Under the pieces are notes generated by a model. It was given only the letters and a program-made list of their open reading frames with translations. It did no database searches and was not told the origin of the DNA. From the NCBI GenBank assembly GCA_045641605.1, contig JAZUHG010000012.1, positions 1 through 61,885 of the forward strand: a stretch of 61,885 nucleotides of DNA, given 5' to 3'. The translations under genes and the position numbers were made by a program. Every line of letters starts with the position of its first letter. Position 1 is the first letter of the stretch. The stretch comes from Equivita sp045641605. Its GTDB lineage: Bacteria; Actinomycetota; Coriobacteriia; Coriobacteriales; Eggerthellaceae. This document shows, piece by piece, positions 50,951 through 61,035 of this stretch.

Positions 50951-51874
50951 ATGGACAACTATACATTAAGTACTAAAAGCGCTCTAATTGCAGAACGTCA
51001 ACGACGTATCGATAAAAACAACATCGCAATATTACATCATGCAAACAAACTTCTGCTAAGTAAAAAGAGGCGTGGTTCTCAAGCAATTGAGATTATGGTT
51101 CCGTCAAAACGAATGACTCACAATAATTGACGCTTTATATACCGAGTATGCTCCGCATCACTTCCAAAAAATTCAATTCAAAAACTTAGTGATAACATTT
51201 CTAGTGTGGCGTCGGAGCTTCTGCTAATACAACTTTCGGCAATACTACCATATTCTCAGTTAGCATTAATTGCTTTTGAAATGTGTGGCACATATGCAAT
51301 TGATCCTTCAACTCGTGACTTTGTTGGAGACCTAAAGCCAACAACAAACCCAGAGAAAATTGGAAAATATGTCAAAGAATACGAAAGGCTCAATCCTCAT
51401 TTTAAGGGAAAGAAAAAGCTTAGTTCTATTTCAACATTTTTAGAGGAAAATTCTGCTTCACCAATGGAATCGCGGCTTTATATAAAATTGTGTGGCGATC
51501 GGAAAGAAGGGTTTTATGGGTGCCGAAATTTTAAAATGAACCAAGCTGTGAATCTTAGTGAGGACGCTTGCAAAATTGCTGGACAGGCTGTAGTTTATCC
51601 TGATTTGCTAAATCAAAAGTTCAAGCTTGCCATTGAATATAACAGTGCGCAGTATCATGAATCTATTGAACAAGGTCAGAAAGATCGACGAAGAAGAGAT
51701 GCACTTATGTATGACGGCTGAAAGGTAATTTCTATAACACCTCAACAATTTTACGATAATTCCACGTTTCATATTATTGCTTTACAAATTTTAAATGAAC
51801 TCGGGCAAAGCTTTAACTTGAATATGTCAAAGTTTTCAAAAAAGCGAAATGCTGCATTTGAATTATTAGGCTAA
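50951..51874 (+). CDS. DUF559/Vsr-like PD-(D/E)XK nuclease family protein
   Basis: A 307-residue protein, the only plus-strand gene in a 38-kb stretch. The middle has SELLLIQLSAILPYSQLALI and AFEMCGTYAIDP; then ASPMESRLYIKLC; the C-terminal nuclease-like core has VVYPDLLNQKFKLAIEYNSA, QYHESIEQGQKDRRRRD and GWKVISITPQQFYD. The acidic Glu of SPME, the Asp of YPD and the Glu of AIEY fit a PD-(D/E)XK site of the DUF559/Vsr type. I recall a lineage-expanded coriobacterial family with the same SPME and LAVEYDS motifs. Two TGA-Trp are used (HNNWRF, DGWKVI). AGGAG is 6 nt before the ATG. Both flanks carry family-B repeats. DNA cleavage is inferred, and its target is unknown. Confidence 0.8.
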
Positions 51875-52004
51875 TTATATAAAAGTGCAACTTTCGGTTC
51901 TATATAGTAAAACTCATAAAAAAGTCTTCATTGCTTAAAATAATGCCACGCTGGTATTCTGAGAATAAGTCTCGTTACAAATGAGTTCGTCGCAATATTT
52001 GACG

Positions 52005-52340
52005 TCACGTCGGTCTTCTAGAGTCAGAATGTCTCGCTTCATGTTCATTATTTTAAAAAACTAGCACCTCGTCGGTCTTCTACTGATTTTAATAATTTAA
52101 ATATAATTCTGTAAAAGCCTCAACCTGCTCTTTTTTAAGTAAGTAAGCCATAGAAAAAATCAACTAATTCAGAATTTTACTCTAGAGGACCGACGTGGTG
52201 CAGGTTTTTGATTATGGGGGTTATTATTAAGCTGTTATGTATGCTAGAGGACCGACGTGGTGGGAGTTCGGGGAAGTTTTAAGGAACAGTTAAAGGCAGA
52301 ATGGAGTTGTGCTAGAGGACCGACGTGACAAATGTTTTGG
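52005..52340. repeat. Repeat family B, downstream cluster (five copies)
   Basis: The 521-bp gap between the nuclease gene and the U32 gene holds five copies: inverted at 52005-52024 and 52064-52083, forward at 52181-52210, 52243-52262 and 52310-52340. The shared core is CTAGAGGACCGACGTG or its GAAGACC variant, and most copies end in a T run. Inverted copies lie on the left and forward copies on the right, so the arrangement is mirrored. I see no gene here. Confidence 0.8.
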
Positions 52341-52395
52341 TTTTTGAGCTGCAAGAAAAAGTACTTTAATTTGAATAGTATGTAATATGCATCTT

Positions 52396-53688
52396 TTAGA
52401 GGCGGGAGGTGCGGAGGAAGGTTTTGGAACGAAGAAGAGTGCCAGGTGGAAGTGGGATATTTGAAGTGAAGCTATAAATTTCTTTTGCACGATTTGCAAC
52501 AGGCTCTGGCTTTCCGCCAGACTTATCGTTAGGGTACCATTTAAGGTTCTCTACATTTAAGCTGGTAATGTTGCCACCAGGGACAAGGGCTTCGATGTTT
52601 TCGCCCTCTTCAAAATGGTTGCGGCACAAAACTTTATAAATGTAGAAGCGATGCAAGCCAAAAAAGGTTGAACGATTTTCGCAATCCAAAATATCTCCAA
52701 CATGAACAGAATTTTGCTCGTAGCCATCATAATCTGGAGATTGCTGAGCCTCTCCAAAATAAAACCCAGTTGAGTATGGCCTATGAGAAACATTTTCTAG
52801 CTCGCGCGTCCATTGCTCAGGCGAGTCGCCATCCAAAACATGCCTGTATGCATTAACCACAGTTGCAACGTACAAAGCTTTTTTATTGCGCCCCTCAATT
52901 TTTATAGAGCTAAGGCCTGCATTTTTAAGATCATCAACATGCTCTAGCATATTCAAATCTTTCGAATTCATAATATATGTTCCGAAGCCGTCTTCGCCGA
53001 TTTCAAATTCTTGTCCATCACGTTTTTCTTCCAAAAGTTTATAGCCCCAACGACAAGGCTGAGTGCAAAGACCTTTGTTTGCAGATCGACCAGTAAGATA
53101 ACTAGAAATCAAACAACGGCCACTAACGCTCATGCACATTGCGCCATGAACAAAAGCTTCCAGAGCAAGCGAGTTTGGATTTTCTGGCGTGTCGGCATAT
53201 CCTGCGTCGTCAAGGTTTTTGCGAAGAGCTTTAATTTGTTCAAGACTCATCTCACGGGCAAGGATGATTCGCTTCGCACCAAGCTTTGCGTATTGAATCG
53301 CAGCCTCTGTATTGGCGACACTTGCTTGTGTGGAGATGTGAATGTCGAGGTTGGGGGCAACTTCCTTAACAACGGCCATTGCACCTAGGTCCCCCACAAT
53401 AACAGCATCGGCCTCGGCTTCGGAGAGCTGCTTGATAAAGGTTTTGAGATTTTGGATATCTGAATCGTGCATCAAAATGTTGCATGTAACGTAAACCTTC
53501 ACATTATTATCATGTGCATACTTAATGTTTTCTTTAAGCTCCGAAGTTTTGAAGTTTTCGGCCTTTGCGCGCATCCCAAAATGCTCTGCAGCAAGGTAGA
53601 CAGCATTAGCTCCGAAGTTAATTGCGGCACGAAGCTGATCTGGCCCCCCAGCAGGTGCAAGAAGCTCTATTTCACGAGATTCTGACAA
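52396..53688 (-). CDS. U32 family peptidase (TrhP/YegQ-like, tRNA hydroxylation)
   Basis: A 430-residue U32 protein. It has ELLAPAGGPDQLRAAINFGA, VYVTCNILMHDSD, DAVIVGDLGAMAVVK, DIHISTQASVANTEA, FVHGAMCMSVSGRCLISSYL, GLCTQPCRWGYKLLEE, and SIKIEGRNKKALYVATVV. The cysteine pattern in SGRCL and GLCTQPC fits the TrhP/RlhA branch, whose members make 5-hydroxyuridine in tRNA or 5-hydroxycytidine in 23S rRNA rather than being true proteases. It follows the cysteine desulfidase gene by 3 bp. No TGA occurs in it. It is the last gene before the repeat-B gap. Confidence 0.88.
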   Translation of the reverse strand: MSESREIELLAPAGGPDQLRAAINFGANAVYLAAEHFGMRAKAENFKTSELKENIKYAHDNNVKVYVTCNILMHDSDIQNLKTFIKQLSEAEADAVIVGDLGAMAVVKEVAPNLDIHISTQASVANTEAAIQYAKLGAKRIILAREMSLEQIKALRKNLDDAGYADTPENPNSLALEAFVHGAMCMSVSGRCLISSYLTGRSANKGLCTQPCRWGYKLLEEKRDGQEFEIGEDGFGTYIMNSKDLNMLEHVDDLKNAGLSSIKIEGRNKKALYVATVVNAYRHVLDGDSPEQWTRELENVSHRPYSTGFYFGEAQQSPDYDGYEQNSVHVGDILDCENRSTFFGLHRFYIYKVLCRNHFEEGENIEALVPGGNITSLNVENLKWYPNDKSGGKPEPVANRAKEIYSFTSNIPLPPGTLLRSKTFLRTSRL

Positions 53689-53691
53689 AGT

Positions 53692-54972
53692 TTAAACACC
53701 TGTCATCATTGCGATAATGCTCTTGTTTGTCTCGGCCATGCCTTCTTTACCTAAACGAGCAATGTTATTGATGAAATCCTCGACGTTTTCGGTAACCAAG
53801 CCATCGCCAGCGAAGAACGAATCACCATTTTTGTAAAGTTCAAGGCTGAGCAAAGCCATGTCAAGCGAAGTTGCGATTTTTGCAGCGCACGAAGCCTTAG
53901 CGCCATCGCAAACCATGCCCGAAGTTACTCCCAAAGTAGTCATCAAGGCATGAATTACAGCCTCATAGTTTTCTGTCATCATATAGGCGATGCCAGCGCC
54001 AGCACCTGCAGCTGCAGAAACAGCGCCACAAAAAGCACTTAAGCGGCCAATACCATCTTTTTGATGAATTGCACACAAATTGGAAAGGGCCAGCGCACGA
54101 TACATTTTTTCATCGTCGATATCGTAATGCATAGCATAAATAATTACAGGGTTAGCAACTGTCATGCCTTGGTTGCCACTTCCAGAATTGCAAACAACAG
54201 GCATTTCACAACCATTCATGCGAGCATCAGAACCAGCGGCAGCATATGCCTTCGCCTTTACGCGAACATCATCACCATCATAACCCTTCAAAATATTGCT
54301 ACCAATATTTGCACCTCAATCACCCTTAAGACCTTCTTCAGCAATACTCATGTTATGCCCAATTTGGAAATCCAGTAACTCTTTAAGATCTTTAACATCA
54401 AAGGTTGTTATGAAATCCCAAATACTTTGAATGGTCAAAACGCTTCGGTCGGTATTTGTGCCTTCGTCTTCTAGCGAAAACTCTTTCTCAAGAAGTTTTT
54501 CGCCATCCTTTTCTTCAAGAACAATGTTTGTATGAGTATGAGTGATGCGAACCTTTGAATAATGTTCACCTTTGTACAAAGTAAGTATCATATCGAAGGT
54601 TGCGCCATCCAAAAGTGCATGAACTTCAATCTTGCAATTATCCAAAAACTCACGCATTTTTTTTGCATCTTCCTCGGTAGCGCTGGCAATACATTCAAGT
54701 TCTTTCTTGCTATCACCAGCAATAACACCTGCAGCTGCCGAAGCCGGAAGACCTTTAAGCCTTCCTGTATTTGGAACAATAACGCTCTTTACATTTTTAA
54801 TAATGCTTCCACTGGCGTTGATGACAATTCTGTCAGGAATTTCGCCTAAAATTTCACGTGCACGAGTTGCAGCATAAGCAACAGAAATTGGCTCGGTACA
54901 ACCTTGAGCCAAAACCAACTCTTCTTTTAATATGTCACAAAAGGTTTTGTATGTCTTCGAATTTTTATCCAT
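53692..54972 (-). CDS. cyuA: L-cysteine desulfidase family protein (CyuA/CdsB, UPF0597)
   Basis: A 426-residue Fe-S enzyme of the serine dehydratase alpha-like/UPF0597 family. Family cysteines lie in LAQGCTEPISVAYAATRAR, EMPVVCNSGSGNQGMTVANP, SNLCAIHQKDGIGRLSAFCG and CDGAKASCAAKIATS. In characterised members the [4Fe-4S] enzyme breaks L-cysteine into pyruvate, sulfide and ammonia; action on serine cannot be excluded. One TGA-Trp lies at GDWGANIGS near 54315. The ATG overlaps the brnQ stop as TAATG, so an amino-acid transporter and the catabolic enzyme are co-expressed. The ammonia released could feed GuaA and NadE. Confidence 0.9.
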
Positions 54973-56411
54973 TATTTACCTTTCTTTTTAGCTCTGTCAG
55001 CTTTGCGTTGCTCGCGCTTTTTAGCACGCTCTTTCTCAACATCAACAGGTTCCAAAACAGGCTTCTTCTTAAGCTCTTCGGCATGTTCGAGGTTGTACCT
55101 ATAAATCTTAAGTTTCATTCTGTCATCATGACCACGCCCTGTAATAAAACCAAGAATTATTCCGATGATTACAGGAATGACCCAACCAAGTTGCATTTCT
55201 GCCAATGGCAAAAGGTCGATATAAGGGATGTAAAACCATTCGCTAATAACAACAAAGAAGTTTGAAACAAATGCAAACAATGCGGCAAACATATAGACTC
55301 TGTTGCTTTTAATCTTTGTGTTAAACCATGACAAAATTACAAGAACAACAGCCATCGGGAAAACCAAAGTCAAAACAGGAGATGCAAGTTCAACAATCAA
55401 CTCCAAGCCGAGGTTTGAAATAATGAAACTTACACAACAAACAACGGTGCACAAAATCTCGTAAGCCTTTCCACGTTGGTCTCTTTTATCAACAAAGTTC
55501 TTAAAATACACCGAAGTTCCAGATGTAAGTCCAACTGCTGTTGTAAGACAAGCCAAACTTGCCAAAACCCCAAGCAAAATTCCTCCAAAGCTAAACGCCT
55601 TTGTTGCAATTAAAGAAACCAAAACAGCTTGGCTTGAAACGTCGTTGAATTCTGTAGCAACTTCAGAACCCAAATAAGCCATGCCAATTGAAGTTCCAAA
55701 TAGCAAAACCAGCGATAAAATACCAGCTCATGAAAGAACTTTAACTCTATGGTTTGGAGTCTTATAACCTTTAATGAACGATGTGGTAATCATGATTGTT
55801 CCAAAACTAAGAGCCCCGAACAAATCCATACTTTGGTAGCCCGCAATGATTCCAACACCCACAGCGTTGTCCTCTAATGGAGCATCCGGAACAGGGTTAG
55901 AAGGATCAATCAAACCTTTAATGATTAACATCGCCAAGGTGACGAGCAAAAGCGGTGTCAAAATATTTCCAACAATGTCAACAATCTTGGAAGGACGCAC
56001 AACCAAGCATCACGTAACAACAAAAAATACAAAAGAGAAAACAAGTTGTTCCCAACCATTGTTAGGGCAATCAAAAAGTGGAACCATCAATAAATCAAAC
56101 GATACAGCAGCTGCACGCGGGATACAAATCAATGGACCAATGCATAAAATAATTGCGATTCCAACAATAATAGAAGGATATTTACCTATACGTTGGGTGA
56201 TGCCCGTTAAGCCTTCGTCGTTTTTCGCCATAACAATTACAGAAAAAACTGCAATGATAATATCCACAGCCAAATAGGCAAAAATTGCAACAAACCAGTT
56301 TGGCGCAGTTTGCATTCCTAAAAATGGAGGGAAAATTACATTTCCCGATCCAAAAAACATGGCAAATAATGCCAAACCTAAAGTAAAGACATCGCGAATT
56401 CTAATGTTCAT
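54972..56411 (-). CDS. brnQ: Branched-chain amino acid transporter (LIVCS family, BrnQ)
   Basis: A 479-residue permease with about 12 helices. It starts MNIRIRDVFTLGLALFAMFF, with the family motif GSGNVIFPPFLGMQ, and has LICIPRAAAVSFD, VTSLIATKAFSFGG-like and LASLACLTTAVGLTSGTSVYF regions. Two TGA-Trp (VVTWCLVV, VLSWAGIL) interrupt it under the standard code. The C-terminal 60 residues are a Lys/Glu/Arg-rich tail. BrnQ imports Leu, Ile and Val with Na+ or H+. The ATG at 56411 follows AGGAG and lies just behind the guaA stop; the longer start would overlap guaA. cyuA follows by TAATG. Confidence 0.92.
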
Positions 56412-56418
56412 AACGCTC

Positions 56419-57435
56419 CTATTCTCATTCAATAGTTGCGGGGGGCTTTGGTGTTAGATCATAACAAACACGGCAAATACCAGGAACTTCGTCGATTATT
56501 CTACGAGTGATTTTTTCCAAAACATCCCAGTCTATTTGTGGAACACTGACTTCCATCGCATCAGTTGTATTTACGCATCTAATAATTGCTGGCCACTCGT
56601 AAGCGCGCTTGCCTTGCTTGACACCAGTGCCTTTAAAATCAGGAACAGAAACAAAGTATTGCCAAATCTTTTTATCCAAACCAGCATTTGCAATTTCTTC
56701 GCGAAGGATCGCATCTGCCTCACGAAGTGCATCCAACCTATCTCTTGTGATTGCACCAAGACATCTAACGCCGAGGCCGGGGCCTGGGAAAGGTTGACGT
56801 TGAACCATACTTTCTGGCAAACCCAAAGCAGCACCAACTTCGCGAACTTCGTCCTTGAATAGAACAGCTAAAGGTTCAACCAGCTTAAATTGTAAGTCAT
56901 CAGGCAAGCCACCAACATTATGGTGAGCTTTAACTCCATCACTTTCTAAAATGTCAGGATAAATTGTACCCTGAGCTAAAAACTCAATGCCGCCGGCAGC
57001 TTCGTCTTCGGCAGCCTTGCGAGCTTCTTCTTCAAAAATGCGAATGAATTCCGCACCAATAATTTTGCGCTTCTTTTCAGGCTCTTCAACACCTTCCAAC
57101 TTGTCAAGGAAGCGGTCAGTTGCATCAACATAAACCAAGTTTGCACCAAGTTCATTTTTAAAAACCTCAATAACTTGCTCACTTTCGCCCTTGCGCATAA
57201 GGCCATGATTAACATGAACACAAACAAGTTGTTGACCAATCGCTTTCATGAGAAGAGCGGCAACAACTGAACTATCAACACCACCAGAAAGAGCTAAAAG
57301 AACACGGCCACTACCAACTTGGTCTTTAATTAAACTAACTTGCTCTTCAATAAACTTGTTAGCAAGTTCAGGACTATTAATTCTAGCCATCTCTTCTGGT
57401 CTTTTAATGTATTGTGTAGAATTTGGTGTTGTCAT
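56419..57435 (-). CDS. guaA: GMP synthetase lacking the glutaminase domain
   Basis: A 338-residue GMP synthetase. It has the PP-loop VLLALSGGVDSSVVAALLMK, VCVHVNHGLMRKGE, LAQGTIYPDILES, SHHNVGG-like AHHNVGGLPDDLQF, and the dimer domain ending RVCYDLTPKPPATIEWE. The final Trp is TGA and Glu-TAG follows; the TIEWE ending is one of the most conserved C-termini known, so this is strong proof of the code. Usual GuaA has about 510-525 residues with an N-terminal GATase; here the protein starts in the synthetase part (RPEEMARINSPELANKFIEE), so it needs ammonia or a separate glutaminase subunit. None is adjacent. Start supported by GAAGGGG. Confidence 0.95.
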
Positions 57436-57475
57436 AATTCCCCTTCCGTAATTCGAATAATTTTATCACATAAGA

Positions 57476-58732
57476 CTAAATCTTAAATTCACCATTCTCC
57501 ATAATTAGTATTTCTTCGCCGTTTGATTTATAACCAACAATTCTTGTGTCATCGGTACCAAAAACAAAGTCTTCGTGGAACGAGCAAACATTAATGCCTT
57601 CGGCTTCCAGTTCTTCGGTAGTCATTTGAAGACCTCCGACTATACATTTCGAATAAGCATTGCCCACTGCCATATGGCATCCAGAATTTTCATCAATCAT
57701 ATTATTGAAAAAACTAATTCCCGTCTTAAAAATGGCTGTATCCGAAGACACAATTGCAAACTCACCCAAATATCTTCCATTGGGATCGGAATTCATAATA
57801 CTTTCAAGTGTCTCTTTACCTTGGCCTGCCTCGTAATTTTGAATCTGTCCGTCTTTTACTTCAAACTTAACATCATAAACAGGGCCGGCCTTACAAATCA
57901 TTGGTCTGGACCCAACAATGGTTCCATTAACGCCTAATTTAGAAGGTATAGTAAACATTTCTTCAGTTGGCATGTTTGCACAAAAACCTTTTTGACTAAC
58001 TGTAAAGTTAATTGGTGGAGCCATTCATTGATGATTTTTTGGAAGCTCAACCATAATATCGGTACCCAATCCTGTAGTAACATGAAGCTTTTCAAAATGA
58101 TGCTCATTTAAGATTTTTTGATTGCTAAAGCATTTTTCAGACTTCGCTTCCCAAAATTTAATCGGATCATTTACGCCGTCTATATACAACAAATCAAAAA
58201 TGGTATTTCAGAGCTTTATGAAAGCATCATCGTCTGAAAGATCGGGGTATACTTTATTGGCCCATTCCTTACTTGCACTAACACATATTACATATGGAAT
58301 TTTCAAATCACGTTTTAGGCTTGCAAAGATTTTCTGAACGCTTTTGTTATAAAGACCAATTCTTTCTGTGTCAAGATTATTATAAAAGTCTGTATTATAA
58401 CTTTCGATGAGCAAAAAGGCCAGGTCTTCGCCATATTTATCACGAGCAGCCTGGGGCCAGTCAAATTCCTCTCCAAGTTTTGAAGTATCAGAATTTGCAT
58501 ATTTTTCTCTTGCGTTATATGGATCAACTCACGCAACCATTACGTCCTTAGCACCCATCTCATACGCAATTTTAGAGCAAGCTCTTGCTAAGTCCGGACA
58601 AATAGTAGGACATTCAATTGCAAGAGCCCATCCCTTCTTAAATTTAACTCCATATGCCAATAACAGACGTGCATAATCTTCGATTTTTCTTTCGAAGTTT
58701 TCTACCCCCTCAACTAACAATGGGTTGTACAT
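57476..58732 (-). CDS. M29 family aminopeptidase (AmpS/AmpT-like)
   Basis: A 418-residue metallo-aminopeptidase of the thermophilic aminopeptidase family. It has YARLLLAYGVKFKKGWALAI, GLGTDIMVELP, NMPTEEMFTIPSKLGVNG (metal-binding Glu-Glu), GQGKETLESIM, LGEFAIV, MAVGNAYSKCIVGG and SFHEDFVFGTDD (His and Asp ligands). Three regions carry TGA-Trp (VAWVDPYN, IKLWNTIF, NHQWMAPP). It probably trims peptides taken up or made inside the cell. It is cytoplasmic without a signal. It is placed 11 bp after recF and 40 bp before guaA, in the same direction. Confidence 0.93.
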
Positions 58733-58743
58733 ATTGATCCTTT

Positions 58744-59799
58744 CTAATCTGTCGAAGTAATAAATACCTGAGTTTTATCTTCTATAAAGCTTTGAAGTTT
58801 CTCTCTTCTTGACTCGTCAAGTTCGCTCATGACATCGTCTAAAAGTAGTATAGGTCTTTTGTCGAGCATATCCTCTATAAGTTTTACTTCTGTGAGTTTA
58901 AAACTCAAAACGATGCTTCTTTGCTGACCCTGGCTGGCGAAGTTCTGGGCGTCTTCGCCGTTTAACACGAAGACAATCCTGTCTCTGTGAGGACCAATTA
59001 AAGCCCTACACCTGGCCTTTTCTTCGGAGAGCTTCTCATCGAAGGCACAGCCCAACTTTTCGCGAGCCTCATCCCTTGAAATTTGCTCAAGTTTGTCATC
59101 CATCGCCCACGAAGGATAATATTCAATGCTTAACTTTTCATTTTGTCCCGCAATTTGGCTATAGTAGTCCGAAATAACCGGCAAAATCTTTTGAATTAGC
59201 CCATGCCTGTAAAAAACAAGTTGCGCGCCAGTCATAATTAAAACATCGTTTACACTTTTGAACATATCGTCACTTGCTCCGTCGCGCAAAAGAGCATTTT
59301 TTTGCTTGAGCGCTTTGGAGTAATCGTGCAAAACGGTGTAATAGTCCTTAGAAATTTGCGAACCCAAGCCATCCACGGCACTTCGGCGCATTGTATTGCT
59401 TCCTTTGACGAAGGCCAGGTCATCGGGCGTAAAAACAACACTCGGGAAACGACCTTTCAAGCTCGAAATGCTTTTGTTCTTGCCATTTAACTTGTAAGTT
59501 TTTTTACCATCGCTAATTTGGAGCTGCAAAGTATGTTTTGTTTGAGTGTTATTATCGAAAAGTTCAGCTTCAACTTGCGAAGACTTGTCTTCGGCAGTTT
59601 TACAAATTAGTTCGTTTGTCAGAGCATTACGAAAACTTGAAATTTGAGTGAGCAAGCCAACGGCTTCGATAAGGTTTGTCTTGCCCGTTGCGTTAGGTCC
59701 CACAATTTTATTGATTCCAGACTCAAAGTCGCGCGACTCGTCTTCGTAATTACGAAAATTACGCAACTTTAGCTTGTTAATTGTGAAACCTGAGGCCAA
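58744..59799 (-). CDS. recF: DNA replication and repair protein RecF
   Basis: A 351-residue SMC-like ATPase. It shows LKLRNFRNYE, KIVGPNATGKTNLIEAVGLL (Walker A), SQGQQRSIVLSFKLTEV (signature), and PILLLDDVMSELDESRREKL (Walker B and D loop). RecF helps load RecA at gaps. The start is TTG at 59799 with AAGG 5 nt upstream; no ATG lies near. It follows dnaN by 12 bp, the classic dnaN-recF pair. Codons for Trp are TGG, and no internal TGA is present. Confidence 0.94.
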   Translation of the reverse strand: MASGFTINKLKLRNFRNYEDESRDFESGINKIVGPNATGKTNLIEAVGLLTQISSFRNALTNELICKTAEDKSSQVEAELFDNNTQTKHTLQLQISDGKKTYKLNGKNKSISSLKGRFPSVVFTPDDLAFVKGSNTMRRSAVDGLGSQISKDYYTVLHDYSKALKQKNALLRDGASDDMFKSVNDVLIMTGAQLVFYRHGLIQKILPVISDYYSQIAGQNEKLSIEYYPSWAMDDKLEQISRDEAREKLGCAFDEKLSEEKARCRALIGPHRDRIVFVLNGEDAQNFASQGQQRSIVLSFKLTEVKLIEDMLDKRPILLLDDVMSELDESRREKLQSFIEDKTQVFITSTD

Positions 59800-59811
59800 A
59801 ATGACCTTCGC

Positions 59812-60912
59812 TTACGAGGTTTTTACAGGAAGCAAAATATATGTGATTTGACCAGCGTCTTTAAACACGCCAGGTTTATCGCCAGCAACAATTTCGATGT
59901 TGATATCCTCCGAAGCAAAGCAACCAAGACCTTCCAATACGTAACCACAATTAAAGGAGATCTCAATTTTGTCTTCGGAGCCATTGAATTTGGCTTCAAC
60001 ACTCTCGTCGCAAGTTCCTACATCTGCAGCGCTGCCACTAAGAGCAAGTTTGCCAGCTGCTGGGTCAAAAACCATCTTCAAGCTTTGGTCGCTGAAAGAC
60101 AAAACACCAATCCTGCGAACAGCTTCAGTCAAATCTTTAGCCTTTACCGTCGCAGTAAGATTTGGAGTTACGTCCAAAAGCTGATTGTATGGAGGGAAGC
60201 TACCTGCAAGCCTTCGGTTGATGAAAATTATGTCATTACATTCAACAACGACTTGATTCTCAGAAAGAGAAATAACGGCACTTTCGATATCGCCCTTAAG
60301 GCCAGCTACATCCATCATAAATTGCCCTGGAATTACTGCCGCAAACTCCGAAGTGTTATCGGTTTTGAGCTCTGCGCGAGCAACTGCAATCCTATAAGCG
60401 TCAGTTGCAACAAGCTCAAGCTTATTTCCCTCGACCTTAACATTTACACCTTGCAAAATTGGTCGGCTGTCATCGCGAGCAGTCATCTTCGCAACGCGTT
60501 TTGTCATATCACTGAAATCCTTGAATGGAAGAGTAACTTTTTCAGTTGTTTCAACCTTCGGGAACTCAGGATAATCGGTTGAATTTAATGTGCGAATGCT
60601 GAAGTTAGAATTTGCACAAGTTATGTCTGCCTTTTCTTCGGCAACCTCGATGTTTACAGCTTCATCCGAAAGCGCCCCAACAATGTCACTAAGCAATTTT
60701 GCAGGAAGCAAAGCCTTGCCATCCTCTTCAATAAGAGCCGGAGCAGTTGCTTGAATACTAAGCTCAAGATCGGTGCCGCGAAGGGTTACTTCGTTCTCGC
60801 TAGCTTCAATTAAAATACCAGCAAGAGCAGGGTTTGTGGCCCTCGGAGACACAGCCTTATTAACAGTGTTTAGAATGTCATTTAATGCCGATTGATTGAT
60901 AGAAAATTTCAT
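59812..60912 (-). CDS. dnaN: DNA polymerase III beta sliding clamp
   Basis: A 366-residue clamp of three repeated domains. It begins MKFSINQSALNDILNTVNKA, has ALLPAKLLSDIVGAL, LVATDAYRIAVARAEL (the classic TDAYRLA segment of domain II), and ends YILLPVKTS where clamps usually end in LPMR-type sequence. It tethers Pol III to DNA. In most bacteria dnaA lies immediately upstream; here the upstream gene is leuS across a 575-bp repeat-rich gap. The start has AAAGGCG upstream. No TGA is present. dnaN and recF remain adjacent. Confidence 0.96.
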   Translation of the reverse strand: MKFSINQSALNDILNTVNKAVSPRATNPALAGILIEASENEVTLRGTDLELSIQATAPALIEEDGKALLPAKLLSDIVGALSDEAVNIEVAEEKADITCANSNFSIRTLNSTDYPEFPKVETTEKVTLPFKDFSDMTKRVAKMTARDDSRPILQGVNVKVEGNKLELVATDAYRIAVARAELKTDNTSEFAAVIPGQFMMDVAGLKGDIESAVISLSENQVVVECNDIIFINRRLAGSFPPYNQLLDVTPNLTATVKAKDLTEAVRRIGVLSFSDQSLKMVFDPAAGKLALSGSAADVGTCDESVEAKFNGSEDKIEISFNCGYVLEGLGCFASEDINIEIVAGDKPGVFKDAGQITYILLPVKTS

Positions 60913-61035
60913 ATTTCGCCTTTCTTCTGTCTGCCCCGCATTATAACAAAAGACCCCCTGAGGTCATACATCAATTGCACCAAAATACATCACACACGCC
61001 AATCACCAGCACCACTCCGAAGCCACAGCGCCCAG

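Noticed and set aside
50572..52340. CRISPR array or ordinary transposon ends around the nuclease gene
   Set aside because: Spacing is irregular, orientations are mixed, there is no transposase, and no target-site duplication was found.
56419..57435. UGA read as glycine (code 25) as in Absconditabacteria/Gracilibacteria
   Set aside because: The recoded positions are Trp in the families (TIEWE, RPSWDEY, SWNWQ, FIAWGL), not Gly.
51..58732. Many genes appearing as adjacent fragments or pseudogenes
   Set aside because: Fragments stay in one frame and are separated only by TGA at conserved Trp positions, so they are intact genes under code 4, not decayed genes.
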